Shown piece after piece: positions 35,749-48,701 of a stretch of 64,000 nt of DNA (its first letter is position 1; each line of letters begins with the position of its first letter). This stretch comes from Halichoerus grypus. Lineage: Eukaryota; Chordata; Mammalia; Carnivora; Phocidae. The position numbers were made by a program, and so were the translations under genes. The stretch is from contig NW_027555025.1 in assembly GCF_964656455.1 (NCBI RefSeq), forward strand, positions 46,001-110,000. Reading direction: 5' to 3'. The notes below the pieces were generated by a model. That model saw only the letters and a list, made by a program, of their open reading frames with translations, searched no databases and was not told the DNA's origin.

Positions 35749-36816
35749 ATTAAATAAATACTCATCATCCTTTAGCTTTTAACATAAAAGTAATAACTTC
35801 TGGGATACCATCCCTGACTCACCAATACAGGGTGTGTTCCCCAAATACAGAACCCCACAGAGGATGCAGCCTCATGGCAAGTCAGACCATATGTATAAAG
35901 ACACATTCCTAAATTAGGCAAATTCATGAGGAATGTCACCTTCAGTTCTCAACAGAACTCTATGGGGTGCTTGGTTTTATTACTGCGTGAAAGATGGGGA
36001 CTCTGAAGCCTAAGGACTTAGGGACTTCTCCAAGGCCAAGGCTACATAGGTAGCAATGGGAGGTGCCAATTTTCTCTCCAAATACCATGAACATCAACCT
36101 ATTATTTGCATCCCTGGTGTGTCCCAGCCTTCCCGACAGTAGAGAGATCATGGTTTCCGTAATTCCTAACACATCATCCTTAAAAGCCCATGCTGGAGCT
36201 GGCTGAAGCTGCCAAGAAAACAGCCAATTAGTGCTCTGTTTGGGGTTCCTTTTCCTCTGTATTACTGCACTCCTTGAAGACTCCTTCCTTTGTTTATCCA
36301 CTGAAGTTCAGCAGACCGCCTGGGGCTTGCTCTAACATGGAATCATCATAATTAGTCCAAAACGACAATTCTATTATACTTTCACTTTTATCTCCGGAGA
36401 TGCCCAGACACCTTGCCAACACTCAGTCTGTACTTTTGTCTGAAGATGGGCCCAACTGTGGGAGGAAGTGGGAAGTCCCCTTATGGAAGCAAATGTTGTA
36501 AAAGAAAATTGGTATCTGGTTCCTGTCCCTTCTGCATGTGTAATATGTGGGGGTTAACAGAATGCACTTGTAATTTATAACTCTATGCTGACAGATATAA
36601 GCTCGGCAAAGGCAATTTTAGGGTGGGGAGAGGGATGACTGTTATATCTGGAGTGCTCTATGTCTCAGAATTTGACTGTAAGTCAACTTATTCATGGCAA
36701 TCAACTTGGAATGAAGGGTTTCATGGGATGTAGGACTTCCGGTGATAAAGCTGGGACAGTGCAGAGCAAAATAAGATGCGCTGGTTGCTTTACCTAACAC
36801 AGATACCAGCTACGTA
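35749..36816. other. No gene recognised
   Basis: Pre-insertion spacer sequence just beyond the L1. The 113-codon minus frame at 35960-36301 has no recognisable domains. Confidence 0.45.
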
Positions 36817-37030
36817 CCAAGGTTTGGCAAATGACCTGCCACCTATTTTTGTAAATGAAGTTTTATTGGGATACAGCCATGCCCATCTACTTATGAATGG
36901 TCTATGGGTGATGTCCCACTATGCTAGCAGAGCCCAATAGGTGTTTAGAGGGAGACCATATGGGCCACAGCGCTGAGCATACTTACTACCTAGCACTGCA
37001 CAGAAAAAGTTTGTCACATCCTGATCTATA
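36817..37030. mobile_element. hAT-like nonautonomous DNA transposon relic
   Basis: GTAAATGAAGTTTTATTGGG, ACAGCCATGCCCATC, GACCATATGGGCC and CAGAAAAAGTTTGTCA follow an old mammalian element whose name I cannot fix. Confidence 0.6.
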
Positions 37031-37084
37031 TTTCACTTAGAAAAGATCTTGAAGACGATGTATGCAATGATGTCTAAAGATTTT

Positions 37085-37311
37085 GGGGCGCCTGGGTGGC
37101 TCAGTCAGTTAAGGGTCTTACTCTTGATTTCGGCTCAGGTCATGATCTTAGGGTGGTGAGATCAAGCCCCGGGTCAGACTCCACGGTCAGTGGGGAGTCT
37201 GCTTCTCTCCTTCTCCCTCTCTCTCTGCCCCTTCCCCCACTTGTGTGTTCTCTCTCTCTCAGATAAATCAATCACTCAATCAATCACTCAATCAATCTTA
37301 AAAAAAAAAAA
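37085..37311 (+). mobile_element. CAN-SINE with target-site duplication
   Basis: Head GGGGCGCCTGGGTGGCTCAG; tail of AATCAATCACTCAATC repeats, then A. Bracketed by GATGTCTAAAG at 37069-37079 and 37312-37322. It sits at the centre of the inverted duplication. Confidence 0.95.
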
Positions 37312-37595
37312 GATGTCTAAAGTATTCATCAGAGATAACCAAACCCACATTCTTTCACTTTATGATCAACCACCATAAAATGGCTTTATATAGTGAAGTT
37401 CTGATACAGACATCCAATTACTCCTTAATAAGAGGGAATGCTAACCTTTCACCAGAAAGACCAAGAGAACAGTTGCTATTTTATCTAAAATGTTCTTTTT
37501 TGTCTAGGTTCTCTTTTTCCTGGGATTTAGCTTCCTGCTGTTCAGGTTAGTTTGTAGATCTATAAATCTCTCAATGCTCAAAGTTGGGGTTTTTT

Positions 37596-38510
37596 TCCTT
37601 AATTTTATTAAGTTTTTAAATTTTAATTCCAGTAAAATCATCATACAGTGTTTATTAGTTTCAGGTGTACAATACAATGCTTCAAATATTCTATACATTA
37701 CTCAGAGCTCAACATGATAAGTGCACTCCTTAATCCCCATCACCTGTATCTCCCAACCCCCACCCACCTCCCCTCTGGTAACCATCAGTTTGTTCTCTAT
37801 AGTTAAGAGGCTGTTTCTTGGTTTGTCTCTCTCTCTCTCTCTTTTTTCTTTGTTCATTTTTTTCCTTAAATTCCACGTATGAGTGAAATCATATGGTATT
37901 TGTCTTTATTTCGCATAGCATAATACCCTTCAGCTTCATCCATGTCATTGCAAATGGCAAGATTTCATTTTTTTAAAGATTTTATTTATTTATTTGTCAG
38001 TGAGAGAGAGCACAAGCGGGGGTGTGGCAGGCAGAGGGAGAAGCAGGCTCCCCACTGAGCAAGGAGCCCAATGGGGGACTCGATCCCAGGACCCAGGGAT
38101 CATGACCTGAGCCAAAGGCAGATGCTTAATCGACTGAGCCACCCAGGCATCCCAAGATTTCAATCTTTTTATGGCTGAATAATTTTCCATTGTATATGTA
38201 TACCACATCTGCTTTATCCATTCATCTCTTGATAGGCAATTGGGCTATTGTAGATAAAGCTGCAATAAACACAGGGGTGCATCTATCCTTTCGAATTAGC
38301 GTTTTTGTATTTTTGGGGTAAATACCCAGTAGTGTCATCACTGGATCATAGGATAGTTAGAGTTTTAAATTTTTGAGTAAATTTCATACTGCTTTTTACA
38401 GTGGCTACACCAGTTTTCATTCCCACCAACAGAGCACGAGAGTTCCTTTTTCTCTACATCCTTGTCAACATTTGTTGTTTCTTGTGTTTTTAATTTCTCA
38501 ATGCTCAAAA
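37596..38510 (-). mobile_element. Old L1 3' fragment, minus strand, split by a SINE
   Basis: GTTTCAGGTGTACAATACAA, AGTGCACTCCTTAATCCCCA, ACCATCAGTTTGTTCTC, ATGGCTGAATAATTTTCCA and ACTGGATCATAGGATAG are L1 ORF2 and 3' UTR landmarks. A SINE is nested at 37968-38157. Confidence 0.85.
37968..38157 (-). mobile_element. CAN-SINE nested in L1
   Basis: AAAGATTTTATTTATTTATT tail side and GAGCCACCCAGGCATCCC head. Bracketed by CAAGATTTCA at 37958-37967 and 38153-38162. Confidence 0.93.
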
Positions 38511-38516
38511 TTTTAG

Positions 38517-38640
38517 GATTTTTTTTTTAAGTAGTCTCCACGCCCAGCCTGGAGCTCAATGTGCGGCTCCAACTCATGAGATCAAGACCTGAGCTGAGAT
38601 CAAATCAGATGCTTAAACAACTGAGCAACGCAGGTTCCCC
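38517..38640 (-). mobile_element. Old diverged SINE remnant
   Basis: T-run, then CCTGGAGCTCAATGTGCGG, ACTCATGAGATCAAGACC and TTAAACAACTGAGCAACGC: a worn CAN-SINE-like head. Confidence 0.65.
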
Positions 38641-38657
38641 AAAGTTCTAAATATCAA

Positions 38658-38858
38658 GTTTTTTTTTTTTTTTAAAGATTTTATTTTTTTATTTGAGATA
38701 GAGAGAATGAGAGAGAGCACATGAGAGGGGGGAGGGTGAGAGGGAGAAGCAGATTCCCCGCCGAGCAGGGAGCCTGATCCGGGACTGGATCCAGGGACTC
38801 CAGGATCATGACCTGAGCCGAAGGCAGTCGCCCAACCAACTGAGCCACCCAGGCGCCC
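38658..38858 (-). mobile_element. CAN-SINE with target-site duplication
   Basis: Head GAGCCACCCAGGCGCCC. Flanked on both sides by CTAAATATCAAGTTTT (from 38647 and from 38858). Confidence 0.94.
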
Positions 38859-38964
38859 TAAATATCAAGTTTTTAATGTATAAATTTCTATAGATGATTG
38901 TCTCCCAAAGCTATTCCTGCTATGATGTTGACTGCTTGCTTTGTATATAAAAATGGACTCTAGA

Positions 38965-39160
38965 GGGCACCTGGGTGGCTCAGTTGGTTAAGCGACTGCC
39001 TTCAGCTCAGGTCATGATCCTGGAGTCCTGGGATGGAGTCCCACATCGGGCTCCCAGCTCAGCGGCGAGCCTGCTTCTCCCTCTGACCTTCTCCCCTCTC
39101 ATGGTGTTTCTCTCTCTCTCGCTCTCTAATACATAAATAAATAAAATCTTTAAAAAAAAA
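38965..39160 (+). mobile_element. CAN-SINE with target-site duplication
   Basis: Head GGGCACCTGGGTGGCTCAG, tail AAATAAATAAAATC. AAAAATGGACTCTAGA lies at both sides (about 38949 and 39157). Confidence 0.94.
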
Positions 39161-39184
39161 ATGGACTCTAGAATTGGACTCTGG

Positions 39185-39370
39185 TTCAAAGTATAGCTTA
39201 GCCACTCACTGGTGAGTGGTCTTGAGTAGGTTCAACTCCTTGGGACCTCAATTTTCTCATCTGCTTAGTACAAATACTATTATGGTATGTTCAAAGAATT
39301 AATGTAGCCAGAGTACTAAGCACCAAAGTATACACTCTAAGCATTCAATACATTTAACCTACTGTTTATT
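39185..39370 (+). mobile_element. MIR fragment
   Basis: TTCAAAGTATAGCTTAGCC, CTTGAGTAGGTTCAACTCC, GGGACCTCAATTTTCTCAT and AAGCATTCAATACATTTAAC follow the MIR order. Confidence 0.65.
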
Positions 39371-39451
39371 AATATCACCATTATTAACAACTCCTTAAAT
39401 CATTACTTGGTCTATTATTCTGAAGTTATAAACTTTAACTTCCTTCTTGGT

Positions 39452-39510
39452 GCCTGTATTAGTCAAGGTTCTCCAGAGAAACAAAACCAATAGGAGATAG
39501 ATAGATAGAT

Positions 39511-39557
<47 letters not shown>

Positions 39558-39917
39558 GATTTATTGTAAGGAATTGGCTCATGGAATAGTTCAAAGGCCT
39601 GAGTGTTGGTGGTATAGATTCTGGGTCAGGTGTGAAGGTCTGAGAACCAGGAGCACTGAGGGCAGGAAGATATCTCAGCTTCAACTGTCAGACAGAGAGA
39701 GATTCAGACATTTAAGAGTTTGGGTTGAATGATGCCTACCCACACTGCACAGGGCCATTTGCTTTAGTCAGTTCACCTTTTCAAATGTTAATCTCTTCTG
39801 GAAACATCTTCGCAGGCACACCCAGAAATAATGTTTAATCAAACATCAAACACACCCAGAAATAATGTTGAATCCTGTGGCCCGTCAAGGTCACTCATAA
39901 ACTTAACCATCACAGCG
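39452..39917. mobile_element. LTR-like interspersed repeat with (TAGA)n tract
   Basis: TGTATTAGTCAAGGTTCTCC, AGAGAAACAAAACCAATAGG, GGAATTGGCTCATGG, CACACCCAGAAATAATG and TTAACCATCACAG form a known mammalian repeat consensus, probably LTR-derived. It contains a TAGA tract at about 39497-39555. AGAAATAATGTT occurs twice near 39822 and 39855 from a short internal duplication. Confidence 0.6.
39497..39555. repeat. (TAGA)n microsatellite
   Basis: About fifteen TAGA units with one AAAG interruption, inside the LTR-like repeat. Confidence 0.9.
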
Positions 39918-40408
39918 TCCAAACTAGAACACATCCCCTTCTGGACAAACAACTGAACACAGTGGTAATACCTTCTCGCACAGATCTTCCCGAGTAGCAC
40001 TTGCTCAGAGACATTTGTGTTGAACGTCTCGGGACCCACTCTGCGGGCTGCATGTACACATGGGCCCCTTGAGGCATGCCATTTCCTTCATCTCTACAGC
40101 TCAGTGAGAAGCAGAACCGTCCCTTCTCCTGACCTCAACTGAGCACGTCCATGTCACACAGTTAGGGAGCAGTGATCTAGATCCCAAGGCCTGTCCTTTT
40201 CCTCCAAGTCCAGCGCTTTTTTTTATTGTCTCCTGTGTCTTTTGAGATAATCCCTAGCGCCACCGTTAAACAAAAAGCAGTGGGCAGTCTTAAACATTGA
40301 AATGTTGCTCAAAACCTCCTTAGTAGGGACAAAATAATCTATTCCTGAAGGAAGAAAGTTGAAATTCAATGTATTCAGGTTGAACTTGCTGCATCCTAGA
40401 ACATTAAG

Positions 40409-40614
40409 CCTGGATGGTTCAGGCGATTAAGCATCCGACTCTTGATTTTCAGGTCATGATCTCAGGGTCATGAGATTGAGCCCCTGCATGGGGAGTCTTC
40501 CCTCAGCGTGGAGTCGGCTTGTCCCTCTACCTGTGCCCCTCCCCCCACTTGTGTGCTGGCTCTCTCTCTCTCTCTCAAAAAAATAAATAAATAAAATCTT
40601 AAAAAAAAAAAAAA
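40409..40614 (+). mobile_element. CAN-SINE, diverged, with target-site duplication
   Basis: Head CCTGGATGGTTCAGGCG, TC tract and AAATAAATAAATAAAATC tail. Bracketed by AGAACATTAAG at 40398-40408 and 40615-40625. Confidence 0.9.
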
Positions 40615-40889
40615 AGAACATTAAGTCTCTGGCATTGTTCTCTCAGACCTTCTGAAACCTCACAGAGATTAGAGGACATTTTGAGATTAAGCATACGGGT
40701 CAGAGAATGAGGATAGGAAGGCCTCTTAAAACTCCACTACAGATATTGACTTTAAGCATAATAGTCCTTTAAGGAGAATGTTTAACTGACAACATAGACT
40801 TTTTTTTTTTTTTTTCTTTCTTCAGATACCTCTTGTGAAACCTATTTTGACCCAGAATGTTTATTTGGTGATGATGATCAGTGAATTTT

Positions 40890-41050
40890 TACGTTGAAGG
40901 GGACTTCAGGGGTGACGCTGAACAATGCATTTTGTGGCCAGCGACAACTGAGGCTCAGGAAAACTGAGTGACATGCCCAACGTCACACCCCAAGGAAGGA
41001 GAAGCACCACTGATAGGACCTAGATCTCTTGATTCTTAGTTAAGGGTCTC
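40890..41050 (-). mobile_element. Probable MIR fragment
   Basis: GACAACTGAGGCTCAGGAAA, GAGTGACATGCCCAACGTCA and CTAGATCTCTTGATTC fit MIR. Confidence 0.55.
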
Positions 41051-41861
41051 TTCAGCTGTGAGCCTTTCCCTGTAGATCCCTTGTTACATTTTTCTACCAG
41101 CTACAAATGTCCTCCCAAGTGTAGCTTTCTCGGAGAGCCATGAGCCTGGAGCGTTAAGGATATGCCATGTGGAAGTCAGCCAAATCTTAAACCTTTCTCT
41201 CTGGCCTGCCTGGTCTTAGCCTTGTTTGTGACCTGGGTTCTAGCTTCCATTCGGACTCCCTATTTTTCCTCCTCTCCTCTGTGCATTTTTTTTTTTTTTT
41301 TGGATTTTAGTAGGATTGATAAAGTTTGCTTTTGTCTGCACTCAGGATATTACTTAATAAAATACAAGGTCACTTGTGTGAATGAGAGTCAACATATGGT
41401 AGTGATTACGTGGTAAAGGAACAAAAGCCCAGCGAGGGAACACAAAAGCACATTTTCTGCTGCCAACTAGCAGCACTCACTGAGGGAAGCAAATAGTCTG
41501 CCTGTAATTCTGTCAACAAGCCTGAGGCACAGACTCTTGAAAATCCCAGAAGTGAATCTGTGAGTGAGGGGAAAAGCCCTAATGAAAGAAAATAGAGAAA
41601 TGAGCTCTGTGCTGAGCAGAGTCACTCCCTGTGGCATTGTGATTGGGGCGCAGGCATCCATCCACATACACTTGGGCTGAAGTCCCTGTCTCCCACCCTT
41701 GTGAACTTTACGTTGTTGGTCACATGGCACAACCTCTTTGAGACATAGTTTATTTTCAACAACAACAAAAAGGGGAATACTAATAATACGTATTTTGCTG
41801 AGTTATTGTACAGGTTGCAAATAGTGTCTGATACTAGGCATGAGAACTCAAGACTGTTAGC

Positions 41862-41900
<39 letters not shown>

Positions 41901-42149
41901 TAGCACCTTCCGTCATTATCATCTTAGTCTAAGGCATCATGATTGATCTTACCTGGCAAAGATCAGTAGTTCATAAGAACTTCCCGACGAGTTATACATA
42001 CAAACTATTTATATTTAATATATGTGTGTTTGTGGATACAGTTACACAATCTTTTATCCAAAATCACAGGTCATACACACTTTAGAGAAAAAAAAAAGAA
42101 ATCAGAACTTTGGAAATATTAGATAAGTTATACAGGACACATAGCGTAT
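41051..42149. other. No gene recognised; (ATT)n tract inside
   Basis: Unassigned. An (ATT)n tract of about twelve units lies at 41863-41899. Short frames nearby are not supported. Confidence 0.5.
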
Positions 42150-42535
42150 GCTATGTAACAATCCCAGTGAATTCCTGAGTAGTGCCCTACAATCAGTCAC
42201 ATTCACTTCATTGTCAGGGGTTCCCAAGACCATCCCCAGACCTGGTGATTTGCTAGAAGGACTCGCAGAAGTCAGTATATAGTCATGCTCATAGCTATGA
42301 GTTATTATAACAAAAGGACACAAAGCAGAATCAGCAAAGATAAAAAGCTCAAGGGACAAAGTCCAGAGGAAACCAGGCATAAGCTTCCAGAGCCTTCTCC
42401 CAGGGGGGTCACACAGGATGCACTTGATCTCTCCAGCTACATATGTGACAACACATGTGACATGGCATCTACCACGGAAGCTCATTGGACATTCAGCGCC
42501 CAGGGTTTTTATTGGGGACTCGACACATAAACACC
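42150..42535. mobile_element. LTR-like interspersed repeat
   Basis: CCCAAGACCATCCCCAGACC, TGATTTGCTAGAAGGACTC, AAGCTTCCAGAGCCTTCTCC, GGGTCACACAGGATGCAC and AGGGTTTTTATTGGGG follow a mammalian LTR consensus. The family name is uncertain. Confidence 0.55.
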
Positions 42536-42959
42536 CTTCACCTTGCACAGACCAAAATTCAAGACTCCCATAAGGAGAAATAGGTTTTCAACATAAGCCA
42601 CATTGTTTCTATGAACAGCTGAGCATAGTAAGCCGCTCTTATGAGTCAGGGATGGTGGCAACCCTCCCAAAATGCAAGTTTCCAGATGCCAGTCAGGAGC
42701 CAATCATGCAGAGGCCTTTTTAAGGGGGAGCAGTCTCAGGCCTGCTGCGCTCACTCTTCCCACGCAGCTTTCTGTAGCAAAATCTGTGAATAATTACACG
42801 AAGAGTCATGAAGACTCCAAGCAGCCTCATGCCACTTTGGGTCAGGCTTTGCCACCAAATCAATTCAGATTAGGTCAGGTATTGCTGTCAAACATGTCAT
42901 GAAAGCCTCTGGTTTTCAGAACTTCTTGGGTTTTGGAATTGCCATGAAGAGATTAAAGC

Positions 42960-43065
42960 TGTTTTGTTCTCTCTCTCTCTCTCTTTCTGCCTTTTCTTTC
43001 TTCCTTCCGTTTTTCCTTTATTCCCTTCTCTTCTCCCTTTCTCTCTCTCTCTCTCTCTTTCTTTC
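42960..43065. repeat. (TC)n-rich tract
   Basis: Pyrimidine-rich stretch with several CT runs; frames here are low complexity. Confidence 0.75.
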
Positions 43066-43199
43066 TTCTTAACTTTGCCTTTGCTCAATCTAATTATTAA
43101 GGAAAATGTATACAGTTGCACAAAAGTCAGGAGGTGAGAAATGCAAGCATTTCATACCATTACAGGCTTTATACCCTACATGGTGGTATGATGTCCCTT

Positions 43200-44560
43200 G
43201 AAGGGAGATTGTGATAAATGTAGGGCAAACCCTAAAGCAATGACTAAAATAACCAAACAAGTGGTTCAGCTAATGAGCCAAAAAGGAGATAAAATGGAAT
43301 CCCAAAATTATATTTAATTAATTCCAAACAAGATAGAACAACAGAAAAAGGGAACAAAAAACAAATGAGACAAATAGGGAACAAACAACAAGAAAACAGA
43401 GTTAAACCTAATGATATCATTGATTACATTAAAAGTAAAGAGCCCAAACATTCCAATTAAGAAGCAAAATGTCAGATTGGATAAAAAAGCAATACCGATA
43501 TTCTTGTTGCCTAGCAGAAATGATCTCTATAACAATGCAAATAGATTAAAAATAAGGATGAAAAAATATGCTATGTTAACACTAAAACACAAAACAAAAC
43601 GAAAAAACAGAAAAACCAAGCAGAGTGGGTATATCAGTATCCCACAAAGTAAATTTCCAAGAATATTAGAAGAGATAAATAAGGTAATTTTATGGTGGTA
43701 AAAATGTCCTTTAAGAAGACAAAACAACCAAAAATGTTCATGACCTAAGAGAGTTTTAAAATTCACAAAGCTAAAATCCACTGAAAGTGCAAAAACAAAC
43801 AAATTCACAAAGAGAATCAGAGATTTGTATCCCCCTCCCTCAATAATTGATAGAGTGAGCAGACATAAAATTCAGGCAGGATATAGAAAAATTGAACAAA
43901 ATTATCAACAAACCTGACTTATGTTACATATATAGAACAATCCACTCCAAAACATCAGACTACACGTTCTTCTCAACCACACATGGAACATTTTTATAAA
44001 GTTATAATTTGGACCAGAAAACAAATCTCAATAAATTTTGAAAGATTCAATTCATGCAAAATATGTTCTAGGATAAAGTTAGAATTTAATTACAATTCAA
44101 AACCAGAAAGATTGCTTGAAAACTTATGAAGTACAGAAACTAAGTAACATATATTTAGGCAATCCATTTATCAAAGAAGCAATCAAAAAGGAGAATTAGG
44201 AAATATGTTGAATGGAAAAAGAAAATAAAAACACAGCATGTTAAAATTGGTTGAATACTGTAAAATAACACCAGGGTGATACTTGTACCACGAAACAATT
44301 CTATTAAACAGAACACATGTCTTACGTTAATGGCCTATGTTTCTACCTTAAGAATCTAGAAAATAAAAGGAAAGGCACATTTGATCCAAAGAAGAAGAAA
44401 GCAAATAGAAATGGAAATCAATGAAACAGAAAACAAAAAAAAAAATATTACTAGAGATAATAAATGAAACTAAAATTATTTGAGAAGACTGATAATATGT
44501 AATATTGACAAACTAGCCAGGCTTGATGTGAAGGAAAGAAAAGAAGACCCAAATTGCTAA
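43200..44560 (+). mobile_element. Old L1 fragment, plus strand
   Basis: A-rich ORF2-like sequence: GGGCAAACCCTAAAGCAATG, AATGTCAGATTGGATAAAA, CAAAACATCAGACTACACG and CAATGAAACAGAAAAC. Frames are broken by many stops. Confidence 0.65.
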
Positions 44561-44638
44561 TGGGACAGATTACATTAAAGCTGATTCTATAGCTATTAGT
44601 GAACCTCAAGGGAATTTTGTGGACTTTTTTCTTTTTCT

Positions 44639-44837
44639 TTTTTTTAGATTTGATTTATTTGAAAGAGAGAGAAAGAGAGAGAGTGGGGGGAGGGGCAGAG
44701 GGCGAGAGAAAATCCCAAGCAAACTCCGCACTGAGCACGGAGCCTGACGTGGGGCTCAATCTCGTGACCCTGATATCATGACCCGAGCCAAAATCAACAT
44801 CCATCTCTTAACAGACTGACCAATTGAGGCACCCCCA
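44639..44837 (-). mobile_element. CAN-SINE, diverged
   Basis: Tail side AGATTTGATTTATTTGAAAG, GAGAGAGAAAGAGAG, head ending TGACCAATTGAGGCACCCCC. Confidence 0.87.
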
Positions 44838-45189
44838 AGGTAATTTTCTAAATAACTTCATGTCAATAGATTTAACAATGTAAACTTTGAATTAGGCAAA
44901 AAAAAAAATTGTTTTAGATCCAACTTCAAAGCATAGTTATAATCAAATATTTTTTTAAAATATACTTCAACACTTTTTAAATGTCTGCTCTTCAAACAAC
45001 ACTGTTGGGTGGATAAAAATATAATCCATAGACTAGGAGAATATTTGCAAAGTTTAGCTCCGATAAAGGATTGGAATCTACGATAGGTAAAGAATACTCA
45101 AAACTCAACAGGAAACAGCACAATTTTAAAAATGAGCAGAAAGTCTGATCAAATATTTTACCATAGCAGATATATTGATGGCAAATTAG

Positions 45190-45990
45190 TACATACAAAC
45201 ATGCTAGACTTTGACAAGTCATTTAAAAATGCCAATTAAAACCACAAGGAGATATCACTACATACCTTTTAGAATGGCTAAAATTAAAAACCATACAAAG
45301 TACTGGCAAGTGGGTGGAGAAATTGGAACCCTCCTATACTGCTATTGGAAATGTAAAATGGTACATCCACTTTGGAAAATCATTGGAAGTGACTTTAAAA
45401 ATTAAACATCCATGTACCATATGATCCATTCTACTCCTAGCTATTTATTCAAGAGAAAAGAAAGCCTATGTTCTTTCAAATACTTGTATACAAATATTCA
45501 CAGCAGCCTTATTTATAATTGCTATAAATTGGAAAGAATCCAATTGTTCATCACCAAGTGAATATATAAACACATTATGGTATATCCACACAATGGAAAC
45601 AACTCAGCAATATAACTGAATGAGCTGTTGGTATACACTACAACATAGCGTATGAATTGAGAACTAATTATCCTGAGTGAAAGAAGCCAGATAAACATAG
45701 AATATCTTCTGTAGACTTCATTTATATAAACTCTAGAAAATGTGAGTTAATCTACAGTCATAGAAAGCAAGGAAGGGATTGCCAAGGGGCACATGGAAAC
45801 TTTGGAAGATGGATATGTTCACTGTCTTGATTGTGGTGATGGTTTCGTGGATGTATAAATAATTCAAAACTTTAATAACGGTATACGTTAACACGTACAT
45901 TTTATTATAGGTCAACAATTAAATAAGAACATTGTACAAATATGTCAAAAATTATTAAATTGCATAATTTAATATGTAAATGTTATTAAA
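45190..45990 (+). mobile_element. Old L1 ORF2 end and 3' UTR fragment
   Basis: GAATGGCTAAAATTAAAAAC, GAAATTGGAACCCTCCTATA, ACCATATGATCCATTCTACT, AATTGTTCATCACCAAGTG and GGTGATGGTTTCGTGG are in L1 order. Confidence 0.8.
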
Positions 45991-46829
45991 GGTCACCTAT
46001 ACCTCGATATTTAACCCCAGATGAGAGATTGTTCCATATCCACCCAACAAAGCTTAAAAACAACCCTCAAGAGAATCAAACTATTTCCAAGCAAACTTAA
46101 TCCGCATTCCAGAAAAAAAAAAAAAAAAAAAGCCCCCAGATACTTAAAGGAATATTCATTTAAAAAATTCAGCACTAAGCAACATAAAATTCACACTGCA
46201 TGGCATTTAATCGAGATTGACAAGGCAGGCAGGGAAACAGGAAAAAAGACCCATGGCAAGTAGAAAAAATTCATAAATAGAAAAAAACCCGGAAGCAAAA
46301 CAAATGATAAGAATTAGTAGACAAGAAAGATAAACAGTATTATCAATATACTCTCTACTTTTAACAAAGTGGAAGAGAGAATGAGCAGATAGGAAAAATA
46401 AAAGATATACAAAGAACCAAAATCAAAATTTTCAAAATGAAAAATAAAATGTCTGTTGAAAAACACATTGGATAGGATTAAGAGCAGGTAAGATATTGCA
46501 GGGAAAAATTAATTAACCTAGCCATATAGAATGAAACACACAGAAAATGGAAGCCTAAAGATGGAGAAAAAATGAGCAGAGCATTTGTGAGCTCTGGGAC
46601 AACATTAAGTGGCCTCACATATATATGTGTGTGTATTATTATATACGTGTATTATATATGAGTATATTAAGTGTATATACATACAGTTTTCAAAATGAAA
46701 AAAATGGGGTCATAAAATATTTGAAGAAAGGATGTTTGAAATTTTTTTTTATCATAACCAAATTCAATGAAAACCATAAACTCACAGGTTCAAGAATCCT
46801 AAACAGATTATTCATCACACACTTATTGT
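45991..46829. other. AT-rich, no gene recognised
   Basis: A-rich sequence with an A-run at 46111-46130 and a TA-rich tract near 46620-46680. Possibly more L1 debris; not assignable. Confidence 0.4.
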
Positions 46830-47335
46830 GTGTGGTAATTAGGCATGGTAAGAGGTCTCTAAGTTTATAATCCTGGCCTCCTGGTGTTCATGTTCTTGTG
46901 TCATACCCTCTCCCTGCATATGTGATGAATTTATTGGTTTGCATCTAATAAAAGAGAATATGGCAGAAGTGATCAGATGTCATTGCCAAGATGAAGTCAC
47001 AAAAAGATGGTGGCTCCCTCTTGGTCTCTTTCTTTCTCTCTTTGATCACCAGTGGCCATGACATGGGGACCCATAGGCCACCTATGGAATAGCCCATATG
47101 GTGAGGAATGATGGTCTGCCAACAACTGTTTGAGTGAGTTTTGAAGCAGATTCTCCAGCCCCATTTGAGCCTTGAGATGACTGCAACGTCATGAGAGATG
47201 TTAAGCCAGAAACATCCATCCTAGCCACACCAGGATTCCTGCCCCATAGAATCTCTGAGATCGTAAATGCTTGTTGCTTTGAGCCATTCAGTTTTTAAGT
47301 AATTTGTCACCTATCAATAGGTAATTAACATGTTG
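46830..47335 (+). mobile_element. MLT1-like MaLR LTR
   Basis: GGCAGAAGTGATCAGATGTC, GCCATGACATGGGGACCC, TGCCAACAACTGTTTGAGTG, CTCCAGCCCCATTTGAGCC, CTTGTTGCTTTGAGCC and ATCAATAGGTAATTAACA follow an MLT1 subfamily consensus. Confidence 0.65.
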
Positions 47336-48496
47336 AGTATGCATGAATCTAAAATCAAAAATCTTACATTCTAGAGTCTATCCTTGAATGGAGAAGGTTT
47401 TCCAGAAACATTTGCAAAACAAATGAATGTATGAAAGATAAGACAGGTACCCCAAATAACTGTTACCATAAAGATGAAAGCAATTGTTCTTCATTAAAGC
47501 TTTATAAGATTGGCAAGGATATTGCTATGAGAGTTCTTGGGAGGAGGCATTGTTTCTGGTTGAGAAAAGAGGGGCTTCTTTCAGGAGGAGACAGTATTTT
47601 GGGCCTTGAAGGGATAGAATTTGACTACATTTTGCTGACAATGAATCTAGGCACTTGGAGTGAAAGAATTAGTCAGAAGACTGATGGGAAACTAAAGGGC
47701 ACGTATAGGAAACCGTGAGCAGAATGTAGCATGAGAAAACAAGAGAAAAGATAATGATGGAATAAATACTACTCTTCTAGGCAGATCACCATAACTTCTG
47801 TTTTGGACTCATGTTATAGAGATACTGCATATTAACACAAAACATTAGTTTTTACAAATAACTCTTTTTTCATTATAATTTCCTTAGTCACATTGAGCAT
47901 GTGGTATCTACCTGCGTTAAATTTAAAGGCATGAGATAATTAGCTTTCTTATTCTCAGAGAATAATAGTCAGATAGAGCGCAATGGTAGACTACTAATCT
48001 CTTCATTAGGCAGAGTACTTCTGTATTTCAAAAAGCTGCAATGACAGGTACACCTCGAGAGAGGTGTGATCACAAAGAAGAAAAATCCATTTTCTCATCT
48101 GACTTACATTACACCTACACGTAGTATGAACTTTGATTATATTGCGCCCCTTTGACTTATTGTCTATATTATTTATCTTCACACTTTGATTTTCTTTCCC
48201 TGATGGTTTCTAGTAGTTTTTCCTTGCCAGTTTAAATTCTAGCTTGCTTCTCCATACTGTTCATTGATCACTCGCTTTCTCATTTTTAATTTCCGCCCTT
48301 TAGAGTCCAATAACACTTTTCATGGTGCTGCTAATTCCGTCCTTTTTTCCGCTGCCATGTTTCATCATTAAGTGACCGTGGAAGTTTCCAGCTTGTTGGG
48401 GACACAAGCCTCCTTGAGCACACCTTGCTCAAATGTGCACTTCAGAGCTGTACAAAACATGAGCAGGAAACAGCACAATGACCCTACATGAATTTT
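47336..48496. other. No gene recognised
   Basis: Unassigned. A 95-codon frame at 47431-47718 has no recognised domain. Confidence 0.45.
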
Positions 48497-48701
48497 AAAG
48501 ATTTTATTTATTTATTTTACTTGAGAGAGAGAGCGTGCACACAAGTGGGGGGGAGGCGCAGAGGGCGAGGGAGAGAGAGAATCTCAAGCAGACTGCGTTG
48601 AGCAGGGACCCCGACTTGGGCTCGATCTCCCAATCCTGAGATCATGACCTGAGCCAAAACCAAGAGTCAGATGCTAAACCCACCCAGCCACCCAGGCCCC
48701 G
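48497..48701 (-). mobile_element. CAN-SINE
   Basis: AAAGATTTTATTTATTTATT tail side, GAGAGAGAGAGCGTGC, head ending CAGCCACCCAGGCCCC. Confidence 0.9.
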